From positions 62,001 through 126,000 of the forward strand of contig NZ_VFOZ01000003.1 in the NCBI RefSeq assembly GCF_006716425.1: DNA of 64,000 bases, written 5' to 3'. This document shows, piece by piece, positions 18,644 through 25,981 of the stretch. A program made the translations under genes and the position numbers. The notes under the pieces are model-generated. The model searched no databases, was not told the DNA's origin, and was given only the letters and a program-made list of their open reading frames with translations. The stretch's first letter is position 1. Each line of letters starts with the position of its first letter. This DNA is from Actinoallomurus bryophytorum (GTDB lineage: Bacteria; Actinomycetota; Actinomycetes; Streptosporangiales; Streptosporangiaceae).

Positions 18644-19924
18644 GTGAGCGGGCGCCTCACCCGTACACCACCGCCGCCCGACCGTGAGCTCGCCGCCCAG
18701 GAACGCCGTCCCGTTCCGGCGTCCCACGCCGCCCGGATACTCGGGCCCGCGTTCGTGGCCGCCATCGCCTATGTGGACCCCGGGAACGTCGCCACCAACC
18801 TCACGGCGGGGGCGACGACCGGCTATCTGCTCGTCTGGGTGGTCGTGGCCGCGAGCCTCGTCGCGATGCTGGTCCAGTTCCAGGCGGCGAAACTCGGCAT
18901 GGCCACCGGGAAGAGCCTGCCCCGGCTGTGCCGGGACCGGTTCCCGCGCTGGGGGACCCGGCTGGTGTGGTTCCAGGCCGAGGTGGTGGTGCTCGCCACC
19001 GACCTGGCCGAGTTCGTCGGCGCGGCGATAGGGATGCGGTTGCTGTTCGGGATGCCCGTGCTGGCCTCCGCGGTGCTGACCGCGGTCGTGTCGCTGCTCC
19101 TGCTGGAGCTGCGGCGCCGCGGACGCCGGCGCGGGTTCGAGCTGATGAGCGCGGCGGCGCTGGTTCTCGTGGGCGGCGGGATCGGCTACGACATCCTGTT
19201 CGTCGGGCACCAGTCCGCCGCCGGCCTCGCGTCGGGCCTGCTGCCCGGCCTGGCGGGGCAGGGGGCGCTGGTGCTCGCGATGGGAATCGTCGGCGCCACG
19301 GTCATGCCGCATGCGATCTACCTGCATTCGGCCCTCGTGCAGAGCGGCGGTATGCCGGTGGACTCGGCCTGGCGGCGGCCCCGCCTGGTCCGTCGCGCGC
19401 TGGCGCTGGACTGCGTGCTCGCGCTCGGCGCGGCCACGTTCGTCAACGTCTCGATGATCGCGCTCGGGGCCGGGCTCGGCCGTGCGACGGGCGGCGCCTG
19501 GACCGGCGACCTGGTCGCGGCGCACGGCGAGCTGGCGAGCCGGATCGGCGGGGGTGCCGCGCTGGCGTTCGCGATCGCGCTGCTGTCGTCCGGGGTGTCC
19601 TCGACCGGGATCGGAACGCTCGCCGGCGACGTCGTGATGCGCGGCTTCCTCGCCCGGCGGGTGCCCGTGCACGTGCGCCGGATCGTGACGATGGCGCCGG
19701 CCGTGCTCGCCCTGCTCTCCGGAGTGTCGCTGACCGGCCTGCTGATCGTCAGCCAGGTGGTCATCTCGCTGGGCGTACCGGTCGCGCTGTTCCTGCTCGT
19801 CCACTTTTGCCGGGACCGCTCGCTGATGGGGCCGCTCGTCAACGCCCCGCTCACCACGCGAGTCGCCGGCGTCTCGGCCGCCGTGGTCGCCGTCCTGGGC
19901 TGCTGCCTGCCGTTCACCCTCTGA
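18644..19924 (+). CDS. NRAMP-family divalent metal (Mn2+/Fe2+) transporter
   Basis: A protein of about 426 residues with eleven or so membrane helices. Both NRAMP metal-site signatures are present: DPGN in the first helix (YVDPGNVATN) and MPH in the sixth (VMPHAIYLHSAL). These side chains coordinate Mn2+ or Fe2+ during proton-coupled uptake. The GTG at 18644 has GGAG seven bases upstream and begins just before the cytoplasmic N-terminus; the longer reading would add a non-NRAMP Arg-rich leader. It is 24 bp ahead of a Mn-dependent oxalate decarboxylase gene, so Mn2+ is the favoured cargo and the pair is probably one transcript. It resembles MntH but is divergent. Confidence 0.88.
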   Translation: MSGRLTRTPPPPDRELAAQERRPVPASHAARILGPAFVAAIAYVDPGNVATNLTAGATTGYLLVWVVVAASLVAMLVQFQAAKLGMATGKSLPRLCRDRFPRWGTRLVWFQAEVVVLATDLAEFVGAAIGMRLLFGMPVLASAVLTAVVSLLLLELRRRGRRRGFELMSAAALVLVGGGIGYDILFVGHQSAAGLASGLLPGLAGQGALVLAMGIVGATVMPHAIYLHSALVQSGGMPVDSAWRRPRLVRRALALDCVLALGAATFVNVSMIALGAGLGRATGGAWTGDLVAAHGELASRIGGGAALAFAIALLSSGVSSTGIGTLAGDVVMRGFLARRVPVHVRRIVTMAPAVLALLSGVSLTGLLIVSQVVISLGVPVALFLLVHFCRDRSLMGPLVNAPLTTRVAGVSAAVVAVLGCCLPFTL

Positions 19925-19948
19925 CCCGCCTCACGAAAGGTGTCGCCG

Positions 19949-21127
19949 ATGAGACATTTCAACCCGATGAAACGGTCCGGATCGAAGGACGTTCCTCAAC
20001 CGCAGCGGAACGGCCAGGGCGGCATCGACACCGGCCCGCGCAACATCGAGCTGGACCGGCAGAATCCCGACATGCTCACGCCGCCACCCACGGACCACGG
20101 AACGCTGCCGAACCTGAAGTTCTCCTTCTCCACGGCCCATACGCGGATCGAGGAGGGCGGCTGGACGCGGGAGGTCACCCAGCGCGAGCTGCCCGTAGCC
20201 ACGACGCTGGCCGGCGTCGACATGAAGCTCAACCCCGGCGCCTATCGCGAGCTGCACTGGCACAAGGAGTCCGAGTGGGCCTACGTGCTGGAGGGGAGCT
20301 GCCGGATCGGCGTGGTGGACCAGGACGGCCGCAACTTCCTCGACGACGTCGAGGAGGGTGACCTCTGGTTCTTTCCCAAGGGTGTGCCGCACTACATCCA
20401 GGCGCTCGATGAGGGCGTGGAGTTCCTGCTCGTCTTCGACGACGGCGCCTTCTCGGAGAACTCCACATTCATGATCAGCGACTTCTTCGCCCACACGCCG
20501 AAGAACGTGCTCGCGAAGAACTTCGGCTGGACGCCCGAGCAGATGGCCGCCATGCCGGAGAAGGAGAAGTACATCTTCCAGGGCGAGGTTCCCCCGCCGC
20601 TGGACGACAGAGAGCGCGTCGTCAGCCCCACCGGCGACGTGCCCCGGACGTTCAAGCACCGGATGCTCGCCCAGACCCCGCTGCGGTTCGACGGGGGTAC
20701 GGTCCGGATCACCGACTCCACGAACTTCGCGGCGGCGAACACGATCTCGGCGGCCCTGGTGGAACTCGAACCGGGCGCGCTGCGTGAGCTGCACTGGCAT
20801 CCGACCGACGACGAGTGGCAGTACTACATCTCCGGGTTCGGCCGGATGGGAGTGTTCGCCGGTTCGGGGTTGAACCGGACGTTCGACTTCCATGCCGGGG
20901 ACGTCGGCTACGTACCCTTCGCGTACGGGCACTACGTCGAGAACCTCGGCACGGAGCCGCTGGTGTTCCTGGAGATGTTCCGCAACCCGCGCTACGAGGA
21001 CATCTCGGCGACGCAGTGGATGGCCAACACCCCGGCGCAGGTCAGCGCCGACACGCTCAACATGCCGCGCCGGATGATCGAGGACCTGCCGAAGGAGAAG
21101 CGCAGCGTCCTGCCGGCGACTCGTTAG
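19949..21127 (+). CDS. oxdC: Oxalate decarboxylase, bicupin
   Basis: A 392-residue bicupin. Mn ligands of both sites align residue for residue with Bacillus OxdC spacing: site 1 H103, H105, E109, H148; site 2 H282, H284, E289, H328. The active-site lid reads SENST (169-173) with E170, the proton donor that distinguishes decarboxylase from oxalate oxidase. The reaction is oxalate to formate plus CO2 with proton consumption, using Mn and O2. No signal peptide, so cytoplasmic. ATG 19949 follows GAAAGG; a GTG three codons upstream is possible. Its position behind an NRAMP transporter suggests coupled Mn supply. No formate dehydrogenase or oxalate transporter lies in the window. Confidence 0.95.
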   Translation: MRHFNPMKRSGSKDVPQPQRNGQGGIDTGPRNIELDRQNPDMLTPPPTDHGTLPNLKFSFSTAHTRIEEGGWTREVTQRELPVATTLAGVDMKLNPGAYRELHWHKESEWAYVLEGSCRIGVVDQDGRNFLDDVEEGDLWFFPKGVPHYIQALDEGVEFLLVFDDGAFSENSTFMISDFFAHTPKNVLAKNFGWTPEQMAAMPEKEKYIFQGEVPPPLDDRERVVSPTGDVPRTFKHRMLAQTPLRFDGGTVRITDSTNFAAANTISAALVELEPGALRELHWHPTDDEWQYYISGFGRMGVFAGSGLNRTFDFHAGDVGYVPFAYGHYVENLGTEPLVFLEMFRNPRYEDISATQWMANTPAQVSADTLNMPRRMIEDLPKEKRSVLPATR

Positions 21128-21314
21128 GGCGAGAGGCGGGGATCGTCACGGGGTCCCCGCCCGCGCTCGGCGGTCAGAAAGATCCGTACGGCGCCGCCAC
21201 GGTAAGCGCCGGCTATGCGCAGACGCTACATATCCGGAACAGCGGGATATGGCGGGTTTTGCCTCTAATGCGCGGGTAGGGCCGCGATGAAGCAACCGTA
21301 GAGAGGTGAGACGA
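21128..21314 (+). other. Intergenic region between oxdC and YegP-like gene
   Basis: No gene. Holds the dyad at 21230-21250. GAGAGGTGAG just before 21315 is the ribosome site of the next gene. No clear oxdC terminator was found apart from weak GC dyads. Confidence 0.35.
21230..21250. promoter_or_regulatory. Dyad ATATCC-N9-GGATAT upstream of YegP-like gene
   Basis: A perfect 6-bp inverted repeat with a 9-nt spacer, about 65 bp upstream of the small gene at 21315 and 100 bp downstream of oxdC. It shares the core ATATCCGGAAYAG..GGATAWGGCG with the dyad at 18517. An ECF-sigma reading (GGAAC then GTTTT) is possible but the spacing is not standard. Confidence 0.5.
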
Positions 21315-21500
21315 ATGGCCGGCAAGTTCGTCATGAAGAAAGGCAACAGCGGCAAGTTCCACTTCAACCTGGTCGCGTCGAACGGCCAGGTGATCGCGAG
21401 CAGCGAGAACTACGAGACCAAGTCCTCGGCCATGAACGGCATCGAATCCGTGAAGCGGCACGCCGCGGACGCCGAGATCGACGACCAGACGGCTTCCTAG
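21315..21500 (+). CDS. YegP/DUF1508 family small protein
   Basis: A 61-residue protein with a single YegP-like alpha-beta unit. Its features are KFVMKKGNSGKFHFNLVASNGQVIASSENYETKSS-type strands followed by the helix AMNGIESVKRHA. Many bacterial relatives carry two such units; this has one. The biochemical role is unknown; family members are often stress-associated. ATG 21315 with GAGAGGTGAG upstream is preferred over an earlier in-frame start. Monocistronic, likely driven from the region that holds the dyad. Confidence 0.85.
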   Translation: MAGKFVMKKGNSGKFHFNLVASNGQVIASSENYETKSSAMNGIESVKRHAADAEIDDQTAS

Positions 21501-21741
21501 GCATCAAGGGATCGGCGCCGGGACGCTCATCGCAGTGTCCTGGCGCCTTCGCGTCGGGTGATCTGTCGACTGCGGCGCCAGGTCCCGGCCGAGCCGACAG
21601 TCTTTATGGGCTTATTTCGATCTATTGAATAATCGGTAGAGAGAGTCATACCGCACGCGTTCGCCCGTGCACCCGTGCTCTGGGCCCCGGTGCCGGCGTG
21701 GGGCGAGGACCCGCTCCGGTGGATCCTCGCCCCCGCTCCGG
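21501..21741. other. Intergenic region downstream of YegP-like gene and modA
   Basis: No gene. A 57-bp AT-rich island (about 21599-21655, including CTTTATGGGCTTATTTC and CTATTGAATAATCGG) stands out sharply against the GC-rich background and could be a promoter or the remains of one, but no gene starts from it. The right end holds the modA terminator. Confidence 0.35.
21700..21733 (-). terminator. Hairpin downstream of modA
   Basis: 10-bp perfect arms (GGGGCGAGGA at 21700-21709, TCCTCGCCCC at 21724-21733) around a 14-nt loop, nine bases past the modA stop. There is no T-run, as is usual in actinomycetes. Confidence 0.6.
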
Positions 21742-22539
21742 TCAGGGGGACTCGAATCCCGCCTGGGTGAGGACGGACTTTCCCTGGTCGGAGAGGACGA
21801 GCTGGACGAACTGGCCGGCCAGGTCGGGCTGCGGGGCCTTGGCCAGGGTGGCGATGGGGTAGTCGTTGATCGCCTGGGCGGCCTCGGGGAAGTCGATGCC
21901 CTTCACCTTCCCGGCGGCGGACTTGACGTCGGTGCGGTAGACGAGAGCGGCGTCGGCCTCGTTGAGCTGCACCTTGGTGAGCGCCGCCTTGACGTCCTGC
22001 TCCTGCGAGACCGGCTTGACCTTGAGCTTGGCCGCCGCGAGGGCCTTGATGGCGGCGGCGCCGCACGGCACCTCGGGCGCGCACTCGACGACCTTCAGCT
22101 TGGGGTTGGCCAGGTCCTTGAACGCCTTGACCTTGCCGGGGTTGCTGGGCGGCACGGCGATCTCGAGCCGGTTGCGGACGAACACCTTCGGCTCGCCCGA
22201 GGCGTCCTTGGCGTCGGTCACCGTCTTCATCGTGGCGGGGCTGGCGGCGGCGAACACGTCCGCCGGAGCGCCCTGGGTGATCTGCTGGGCCAGCGCCGAG
22301 CTACCGCCGAAGTTGAACTTCACCTTCACACCGGGATGAGCGCTCTCGAAGGTCTTGCCCAAGGAGGTGAACGTCTCGGTCAGCGAAGCCGCGGCGAACA
22401 CGAAGACCGTCTTGCCGCTCTTCCCGGACGATCCGGACGAGTCCTTGTCGGTGCTGCCGCACCCGGCCGCCAGCGTGAGGCTCGCTCCGAGTGTGGCGGC
22501 GAGCAGTACCCGGAAGGGCCGGGGCAGACGTTCGATCAC
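21742..22539 (-). CDS. modA: Molybdate ABC transporter substrate-binding lipoprotein ModA
   Basis: A 265-residue lipoprotein. A basic N-terminus and hydrophobic segment end in the lipobox LAAGC with C27 as lipidation site, then a Ser/Gly linker and the ModA fold (FVFAAASLTETF, FNFGGSSALAQQI, GAPADVFAAAS). It captures molybdate or tungstate at the outer membrane face for import. GTG 22539 with AGGAG upstream was chosen; the longer reading adds a non-signal leader. No modB or modC follows: the next genes downstream are on the other strand. The permease and ATPase must be elsewhere or lost. A molbindin gene precedes it on the same strand. Confidence 0.92.
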   Translation of the reverse strand: MIERLPRPFRVLLAATLGASLTLAAGCGSTDKDSSGSSGKSGKTVFVFAAASLTETFTSLGKTFESAHPGVKVKFNFGGSSALAQQITQGAPADVFAAASPATMKTVTDAKDASGEPKVFVRNRLEIAVPPSNPGKVKAFKDLANPKLKVVECAPEVPCGAAAIKALAAAKLKVKPVSQEQDVKAALTKVQLNEADAALVYRTDVKSAAGKVKGIDFPEAAQAINDYPIATLAKAPQPDLAGQFVQLVLSDQGKSVLTQAGFESP

Positions 22540-22854
22540 CTTGGTTCTCCTCTTGCAGGTGCCCCGGGGAAGGGGCGGGGGGTGGGGTCCCTCCATGACG
22601 GCCCTGGTCACCGTGTCGCGGCCCGCGATCCCGACTCGCGGGCGGGACGACACAGGTCCCGTTCGGTGCCGTCACAGCGCCGAGTGCCGCGTCCGTACCG
22701 ACCCCTGGTACGGCGACGACCCCCCTGACCTCGCCGGGCCGGACAATCGCCATGTCGGCCACCGTACTATCGCATATTCCATGCTGGAAGTTACGTAGCC
22801 GGAGCACACGCCAGCCCTAAGAGGTTCTTACACCTGTATCTGCCCGTGGCCTCC
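22540..22854 (-). promoter_or_regulatory. 315-bp region between molbindin gene and modA
   Basis: No convincing gene. Two perfect dyads lie here: CCGTACC-N7-GGTACGG (22693-22713) and TTCCA-TGC-TGGAA (22777-22789). The second sits in the only AT-richer tract (TACTATCGCATATTCC), so it is the best candidate for the modA promoter/operator. I could not see a classical ModE box or a Moco riboswitch fold. Confidence 0.4.
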
Positions 22855-23067
22855 TCAGTCGGCGACCGCCAGCATCACATCCGAGGCTTTGATCATCGCG
22901 ACGACCTCGCTGCCCTCGGTGAGACCCAGCTCGCGAGCCGCCTCGACCGTGATCGCGGCGACCATCCGCACGCCACCGGCGTCCATCTCGACGTTCGCGG
23001 TGGCCTCACCCTCGGTGATGGCGGTGATCCTGGCCCGAAGCTGGTTCCGTGCGCTCAAACGCATCAT
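22855..23067 (-). CDS. Molbindin (single TOBE/Mop domain)
   Basis: A 70-residue protein that is one Mop/TOBE domain: LSARNQLRARITAI, a central GGVRMVAAITVEAARELGL and the ending GSEVVAMIKASDVMLAV. Such proteins assemble as hexamers and store or buffer molybdate in the cytoplasm. Two adjacent ATG codons (23065-23067 and 23062-23064) are equally possible starts behind AGGGGG. It is 315 bp upstream of modA on the same strand and is consistent with a small molybdate uptake-and-storage set serving the PaoABC enzyme nearby. Confidence 0.9.
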   Translation of the reverse strand: MMRLSARNQLRARITAITEGEATANVEMDAGGVRMVAAITVEAARELGLTEGSEVVAMIKASDVMLAVAD

Positions 23068-23156
23068 CTCTGCCCCCTGGTGACCGATGGTTCGCTCATC
23101 TGCGGACCTGCCCAGGATGCGGCGGTCTCATTCCCGCCGCGGCCGGCTCCCGGCCC

Positions 23157-23891
23157 CTACTCGTACACCTGCCCGCAGACGGCCAGCCGGGCGAGATCGC
23201 CCCAGTGAAGAGCGCCCAGGGCCCGTACGCCGTCGGCTTCGGCCGTCGGGAGGGTGGCCGGACCGGGTACGGCGACGCGGGTCCCGCCGGCCTCGTCCCA
23301 GCCGCCGAAGGCTCCCGCCGCGCCGCACTCCAGGTACCCCGCCGGGTCGAAGTTGTACCAGCGCTCGCCGGTCGCCCGTACGCTGCCGGCCGGGCGGGGG
23401 ACGTCGAGGCCGAAGGACGCGTCCGGGGGGAGCGGACCGGCGTCGGCGAGGTCCGCGAGGTCGGTGATCTGGGAGAGCACGATCCGCTCCCAGTCCGAGT
23501 ACGACGACGGCTCGGGCGCGTACTCATGCGGTGTCTCGCGCCACGCCGCGCGCATCGGCGGCGGTTCGACCGTGGCGGACGCGGCGATCATCGCGGCGAC
23601 CGTGTCGGGTTCCAGCCGTTCCCGGTCGGCGAGGAGGCGGCCCACCGACCACCAGGCGCGCAGGAACTCGCCGAGGGTGCGATCCGTCGCCTGCATCTCC
23701 CGGCCGCTGTCCACGAGCCGGAGGTAGAGGTCGCGCCCGGTCGCACAGACCGGACCGGGCGGGCCGGTCACCCGGTACGCGTGAGCCGTCGTGGCCCGCA
23801 ACACGAGCGCCCGCGCCAGGGCGCCGACGCGGTCGTCGTGGACGCTCACCAGGTCGCCGGTGCCGTCCTTCCGGATCTCCCATTCCGCCAT
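23157..23891 (-). CDS. Conserved hypothetical protein
   Basis: A 244-residue soluble protein that I do not recognise. It starts MAEWEIRKDGTGDLVSVHDD, is rich in Trp and Tyr (ERWYNFDPAGY, SSYSDWERIVLSQ) and has no signal peptide, membrane helix or known catalytic motif. The start was placed at ATG 23891, which begins a plausible beta-strand, rather than three codons upstream. It shares its strand with the molbindin gene 89 bp downstream, but there is no functional link in the sequence. Confidence 0.65.
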   Translation of the reverse strand: MAEWEIRKDGTGDLVSVHDDRVGALARALVLRATTAHAYRVTGPPGPVCATGRDLYLRLVDSGREMQATDRTLGEFLRAWWSVGRLLADRERLEPDTVAAMIAASATVEPPPMRAAWRETPHEYAPEPSSYSDWERIVLSQITDLADLADAGPLPPDASFGLDVPRPAGSVRATGERWYNFDPAGYLECGAAGAFGGWDEAGGTRVAVPGPATLPTAEADGVRALGALHWGDLARLAVCGQVYE

Positions 23892-23982
23892 GGTCGCCAC
23901 AGTAGACGCCAGTGATCATCCGCCGCGGGCCCACTCGCGGCGCGGGGCCGGAGTGTCGGGGGTGGGGTTTACGCTGAGCGCC

Positions 23983-24330
23983 GTGCGTGAGGAGAGTGTC
24001 GAGGAGCTCGGGCCGCAGGAGCGTCACGCCGATCTGGTCGACGAGCTGACCGGGGTTCCCGGGGTCGATCCGCCGCAGGGCGGCCGGGGGTTCGGCCGCA
24101 CCGCCCTGCGCTACGAGACCAAGATCTTCGCGATGCTCGTCCGCGGGCGGCTGGTGCTGAAGCTTCCGGCCGATCGCGTCGACGAGCTGGTCACCGGCGG
24201 TGACGGCGTGCACTTCGACGCGAACAAGGGCACTCCGATGAAGGAGTGGCTCAGCCTCGACCCGCGGTCGCGGCGCGACTGGCTGCCACTCGCCCAGGAG
24301 GCCCTGACCTTCGCGCGCTCGAGCCGCTGA
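23983..24330 (+). CDS. TfoX N-terminal-domain-like small protein
   Basis: A 115-residue protein starting at GTG 23983. The segment FGRTALRYETKIFAMLVRGRLVLKLP followed by a conserved KGTPMKEWLSL loop resembles the TfoX-N/MmcQ-like alpha-beta fold. This fold is found in competence regulators and in many uncharacterised small proteins. No partner gene is adjacent. Function unknown; not evidence for competence. Confidence 0.65.
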   Translation: MREESVEELGPQERHADLVDELTGVPGVDPPQGGRGFGRTALRYETKIFAMLVRGRLVLKLPADRVDELVTGGDGVHFDANKGTPMKEWLSLDPRSRRDWLPLAQEALTFARSSR

Positions 24331-24616
24331 GGCAGGGGCCGCAGGCCCGGGGTTCCCGCCCGGAAGGGCGCGGCCTGCTGACAGCCACCGGGGCGGCGTA
24401 CGAGCCCGGCGCGGTCGCCGTCTGCTCCCTCGGCGCGCGGAGCCGCATCGTCCACGTCGCCAAGGAATTGATTTACAACGTAAAGGCGGGCGCCTGTGTC
24501 CGACGCGGAGGTGGCCGGGCACGGCGTTCCCCGCCTCCCGCAAGGCGGCAAGGTCACGGACGCCGCCGACGGCGGTCGTACGGGCGTCTGACCGGCGGCG
24601 ACGGCGCCGGAGACGG
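24331..24616. other. Intergenic region with orphan dyad and possible 31-codon ORF
   Basis: A 286-bp stretch without a supported gene. TTTAC-AAC-GTAAA (24472-24484) is a perfect dyad in the AT-rich tract GGAATTGATTTACAACGTAA, typical of TetR-family operators. Just downstream a GTG at 24496 opens a 31-codon reading frame ending TGA at 24591 (starts MSDAEVAGHGV) that could be a small peptide or the remains of a gene. Confidence 0.35.
24472..24484. promoter_or_regulatory. Orphan TetR-like operator dyad
   Basis: Perfect 5-bp arms TTTAC and GTAAA with a 3-nt centre. It is not placed directly before any recognised gene start: the nearest plus-strand reading is the small ORF at 24496 and the nearest minus-strand gene lies beyond the region. 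Confidence 0.4.
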
Positions 24617-25648
24617 TCAGAGGGCTTCGGCGAGCCGGGTCAGGATGCGATCCGCCGGCTCGGCGGTCGCGTGGCGGTGGCCGGTCCCGGCCCACAGGTT
24701 GACCCGTTCGGGGTCGCCCGCGGCGGCCGCGGCCTTACGCATGGGGCTGGTCAGGTGGTGCAGGGCCGGATATCCGGCCGGCGCCTCGCCGGTGTACCGG
24801 TCGGTGAAGTCGTTGCGCAGGGCGCGCGCGGGGCGGCCGGTGAACGCCCGGGTCACGACGGTGCGGTCACGGTCCGGGTCGGCGAGAGCGGCCTGGTGCA
24901 CCGCCGAGGTACCGCTCTCGTCGGCGCGCAGCAGGACCGTGCCCACCATGGCGGCCATCGCTCCGGCGCGGATCACCGCCGCGACGTCGGCGGGCGTGGC
25001 GATTCCGCCGGCCGCGATGAGCGGCAGGGAGACCGCCGAGCGCACCTCGGTGACCAGGTCGGCGACGGGCGTCGGCGGCGGTACGCGCTCCGGTGTCAGG
25101 GTGCCCGAATGGCCACCCGCGGCCGACGCCTGCACGGCGAGCAGGTCGGCACCCGCGTCCGCCGCGATGCGGGCCTCCTCGGCGGAGGTGACCGTCTGGA
25201 CGACCACGGTGCCCGCGCTGCGCAGGGCGGCGACCACGGCCGGGTCCGGTACGCCGAAGGTGAAGCCGACGAGCGCCACCGGATCGGCGAGCAGGAGGTC
25301 GATCTTGTCGTGCCAGTGGTCGTCGTCCTCGACCGGGTCGCCACCGGTCAGGTCGAGGTCGTAACGGTCGCCCTCGGCCTGGATGGACCGTGCGTAGCGG
25401 CGGTAGGCCTCGGCGTCGACGGGTACCGGGTTGGGCGCGAACAGGTTGACGCCGAACGGCACGGCCTGCGCGCGTACGGCGGTGATGTGCCCGGCCAGTT
25501 CCTGCGGAGTCCTGTATCCGCCGGCGAGAAGGCCCAGACCGCCCGCGCGCGCGGCGGCGGTCACCAGCGCGGGTGTGGTCGGTCCGCCTGCCATCGGGGC
25601 GGCGATCAGCGGGATGGTGAGTCCGAGGCCGGACAACGGGGAACTCAT
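24617..25648 (-). CDS. Nitronate monooxygenase (2-nitropropane dioxygenase family)
   Basis: A 343-residue FMN-dependent TIM-barrel protein. Recognisable elements: PLIAAPMAGGPTTP at the start, FGVNLFAPN, the flavin-phosphate segments QASAAGGHSG and IAAGGIATPADVAA, and MVGTVLLRADES. The His in AAGGHSG corresponds to the catalytic base of the family. Members oxidise propionate 3-nitronate or related nitronates, detoxifying them. ATG 25648 with AGGAGACC upstream is a clear start. A possible small membrane protein gene lies directly upstream on the same strand. Confidence 0.9.
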   Translation of the reverse strand: MSSPLSGLGLTIPLIAAPMAGGPTTPALVTAAARAGGLGLLAGGYRTPQELAGHITAVRAQAVPFGVNLFAPNPVPVDAEAYRRYARSIQAEGDRYDLDLTGGDPVEDDDHWHDKIDLLLADPVALVGFTFGVPDPAVVAALRSAGTVVVQTVTSAEEARIAADAGADLLAVQASAAGGHSGTLTPERVPPPTPVADLVTEVRSAVSLPLIAAGGIATPADVAAVIRAGAMAAMVGTVLLRADESGTSAVHQAALADPDRDRTVVTRAFTGRPARALRNDFTDRYTGEAPAGYPALHHLTSPMRKAAAAAGDPERVNLWAGTGHRHATAEPADRILTRLAEAL

Positions 25649-25655
25649 GGTCTCC

Positions 25656-25877
25656 TCATGATGGTGGGTCGATGGGAGACCGGACGCGCAACGCGCCGGC
25701 CACCACCACGGCGGCCAGCACGATACCCGCTCCGACCAGCAGCGCTCGATCGTGGCCACGCGCCGGCGGCGACGTGACCGCCGGCGGGCCGAGGCTGCCC
25801 GGCACTGTGACCCGTTGGTCAGCCGCGCGACCGCGCGCGGAGAGCGCGGCCCGCGCCGATCGGCGGCGCGATGACAT
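25656..25877 (-). CDS. Possible small single-pass membrane protein
   Basis: A 73-codon reading frame ending seven bases before the nitronate monooxygenase start. Its C-terminal half contains a good membrane helix (ALLVGAGIVLAAVVVAGAL) with basic flanks, which is unusual for a chance frame. Start unclear: ATG 25877 or GTG 25805, neither with a good ribosome site. No family recognised. Confidence 0.3.
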   Translation of the reverse strand: MSSRRRSARAALSARGRAADQRVTVPGSLGPPAVTSPPARGHDRALLVGAGIVLAAVVVAGALRVRSPIDPPS

Positions 25878-25981
25878 CAGGCCACTGTGCCATGGGCGCT
25901 CCAGGGGGCGCCGGGACACGATTCACACGCCGGTGGGACGAGTACTCGCGGGCCGGTGGGGGGATGCGTGAGGATGGACGT

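Noticed and set aside
21236-21260. ECF-sigma promoter (GGAAC ... GTTTT) within the dyad at 21230
   Set aside because: The 15-bp spacing is shorter than usual and the same reading fails at the sister dyad (18517), so a dyad-binding protein is the simpler view.
21599-21655. AT-rich island as an insertion remnant or attachment site
   Set aside because: No flanking direct repeats, tRNA end or integrase/transposase fragment found; left as an unexplained AT-rich tract.
23983-24330. Competence regulator TfoX
   Set aside because: Only the small N-terminal fold is matched and no competence genes are nearby; such proteins have many uncharacterised relatives.
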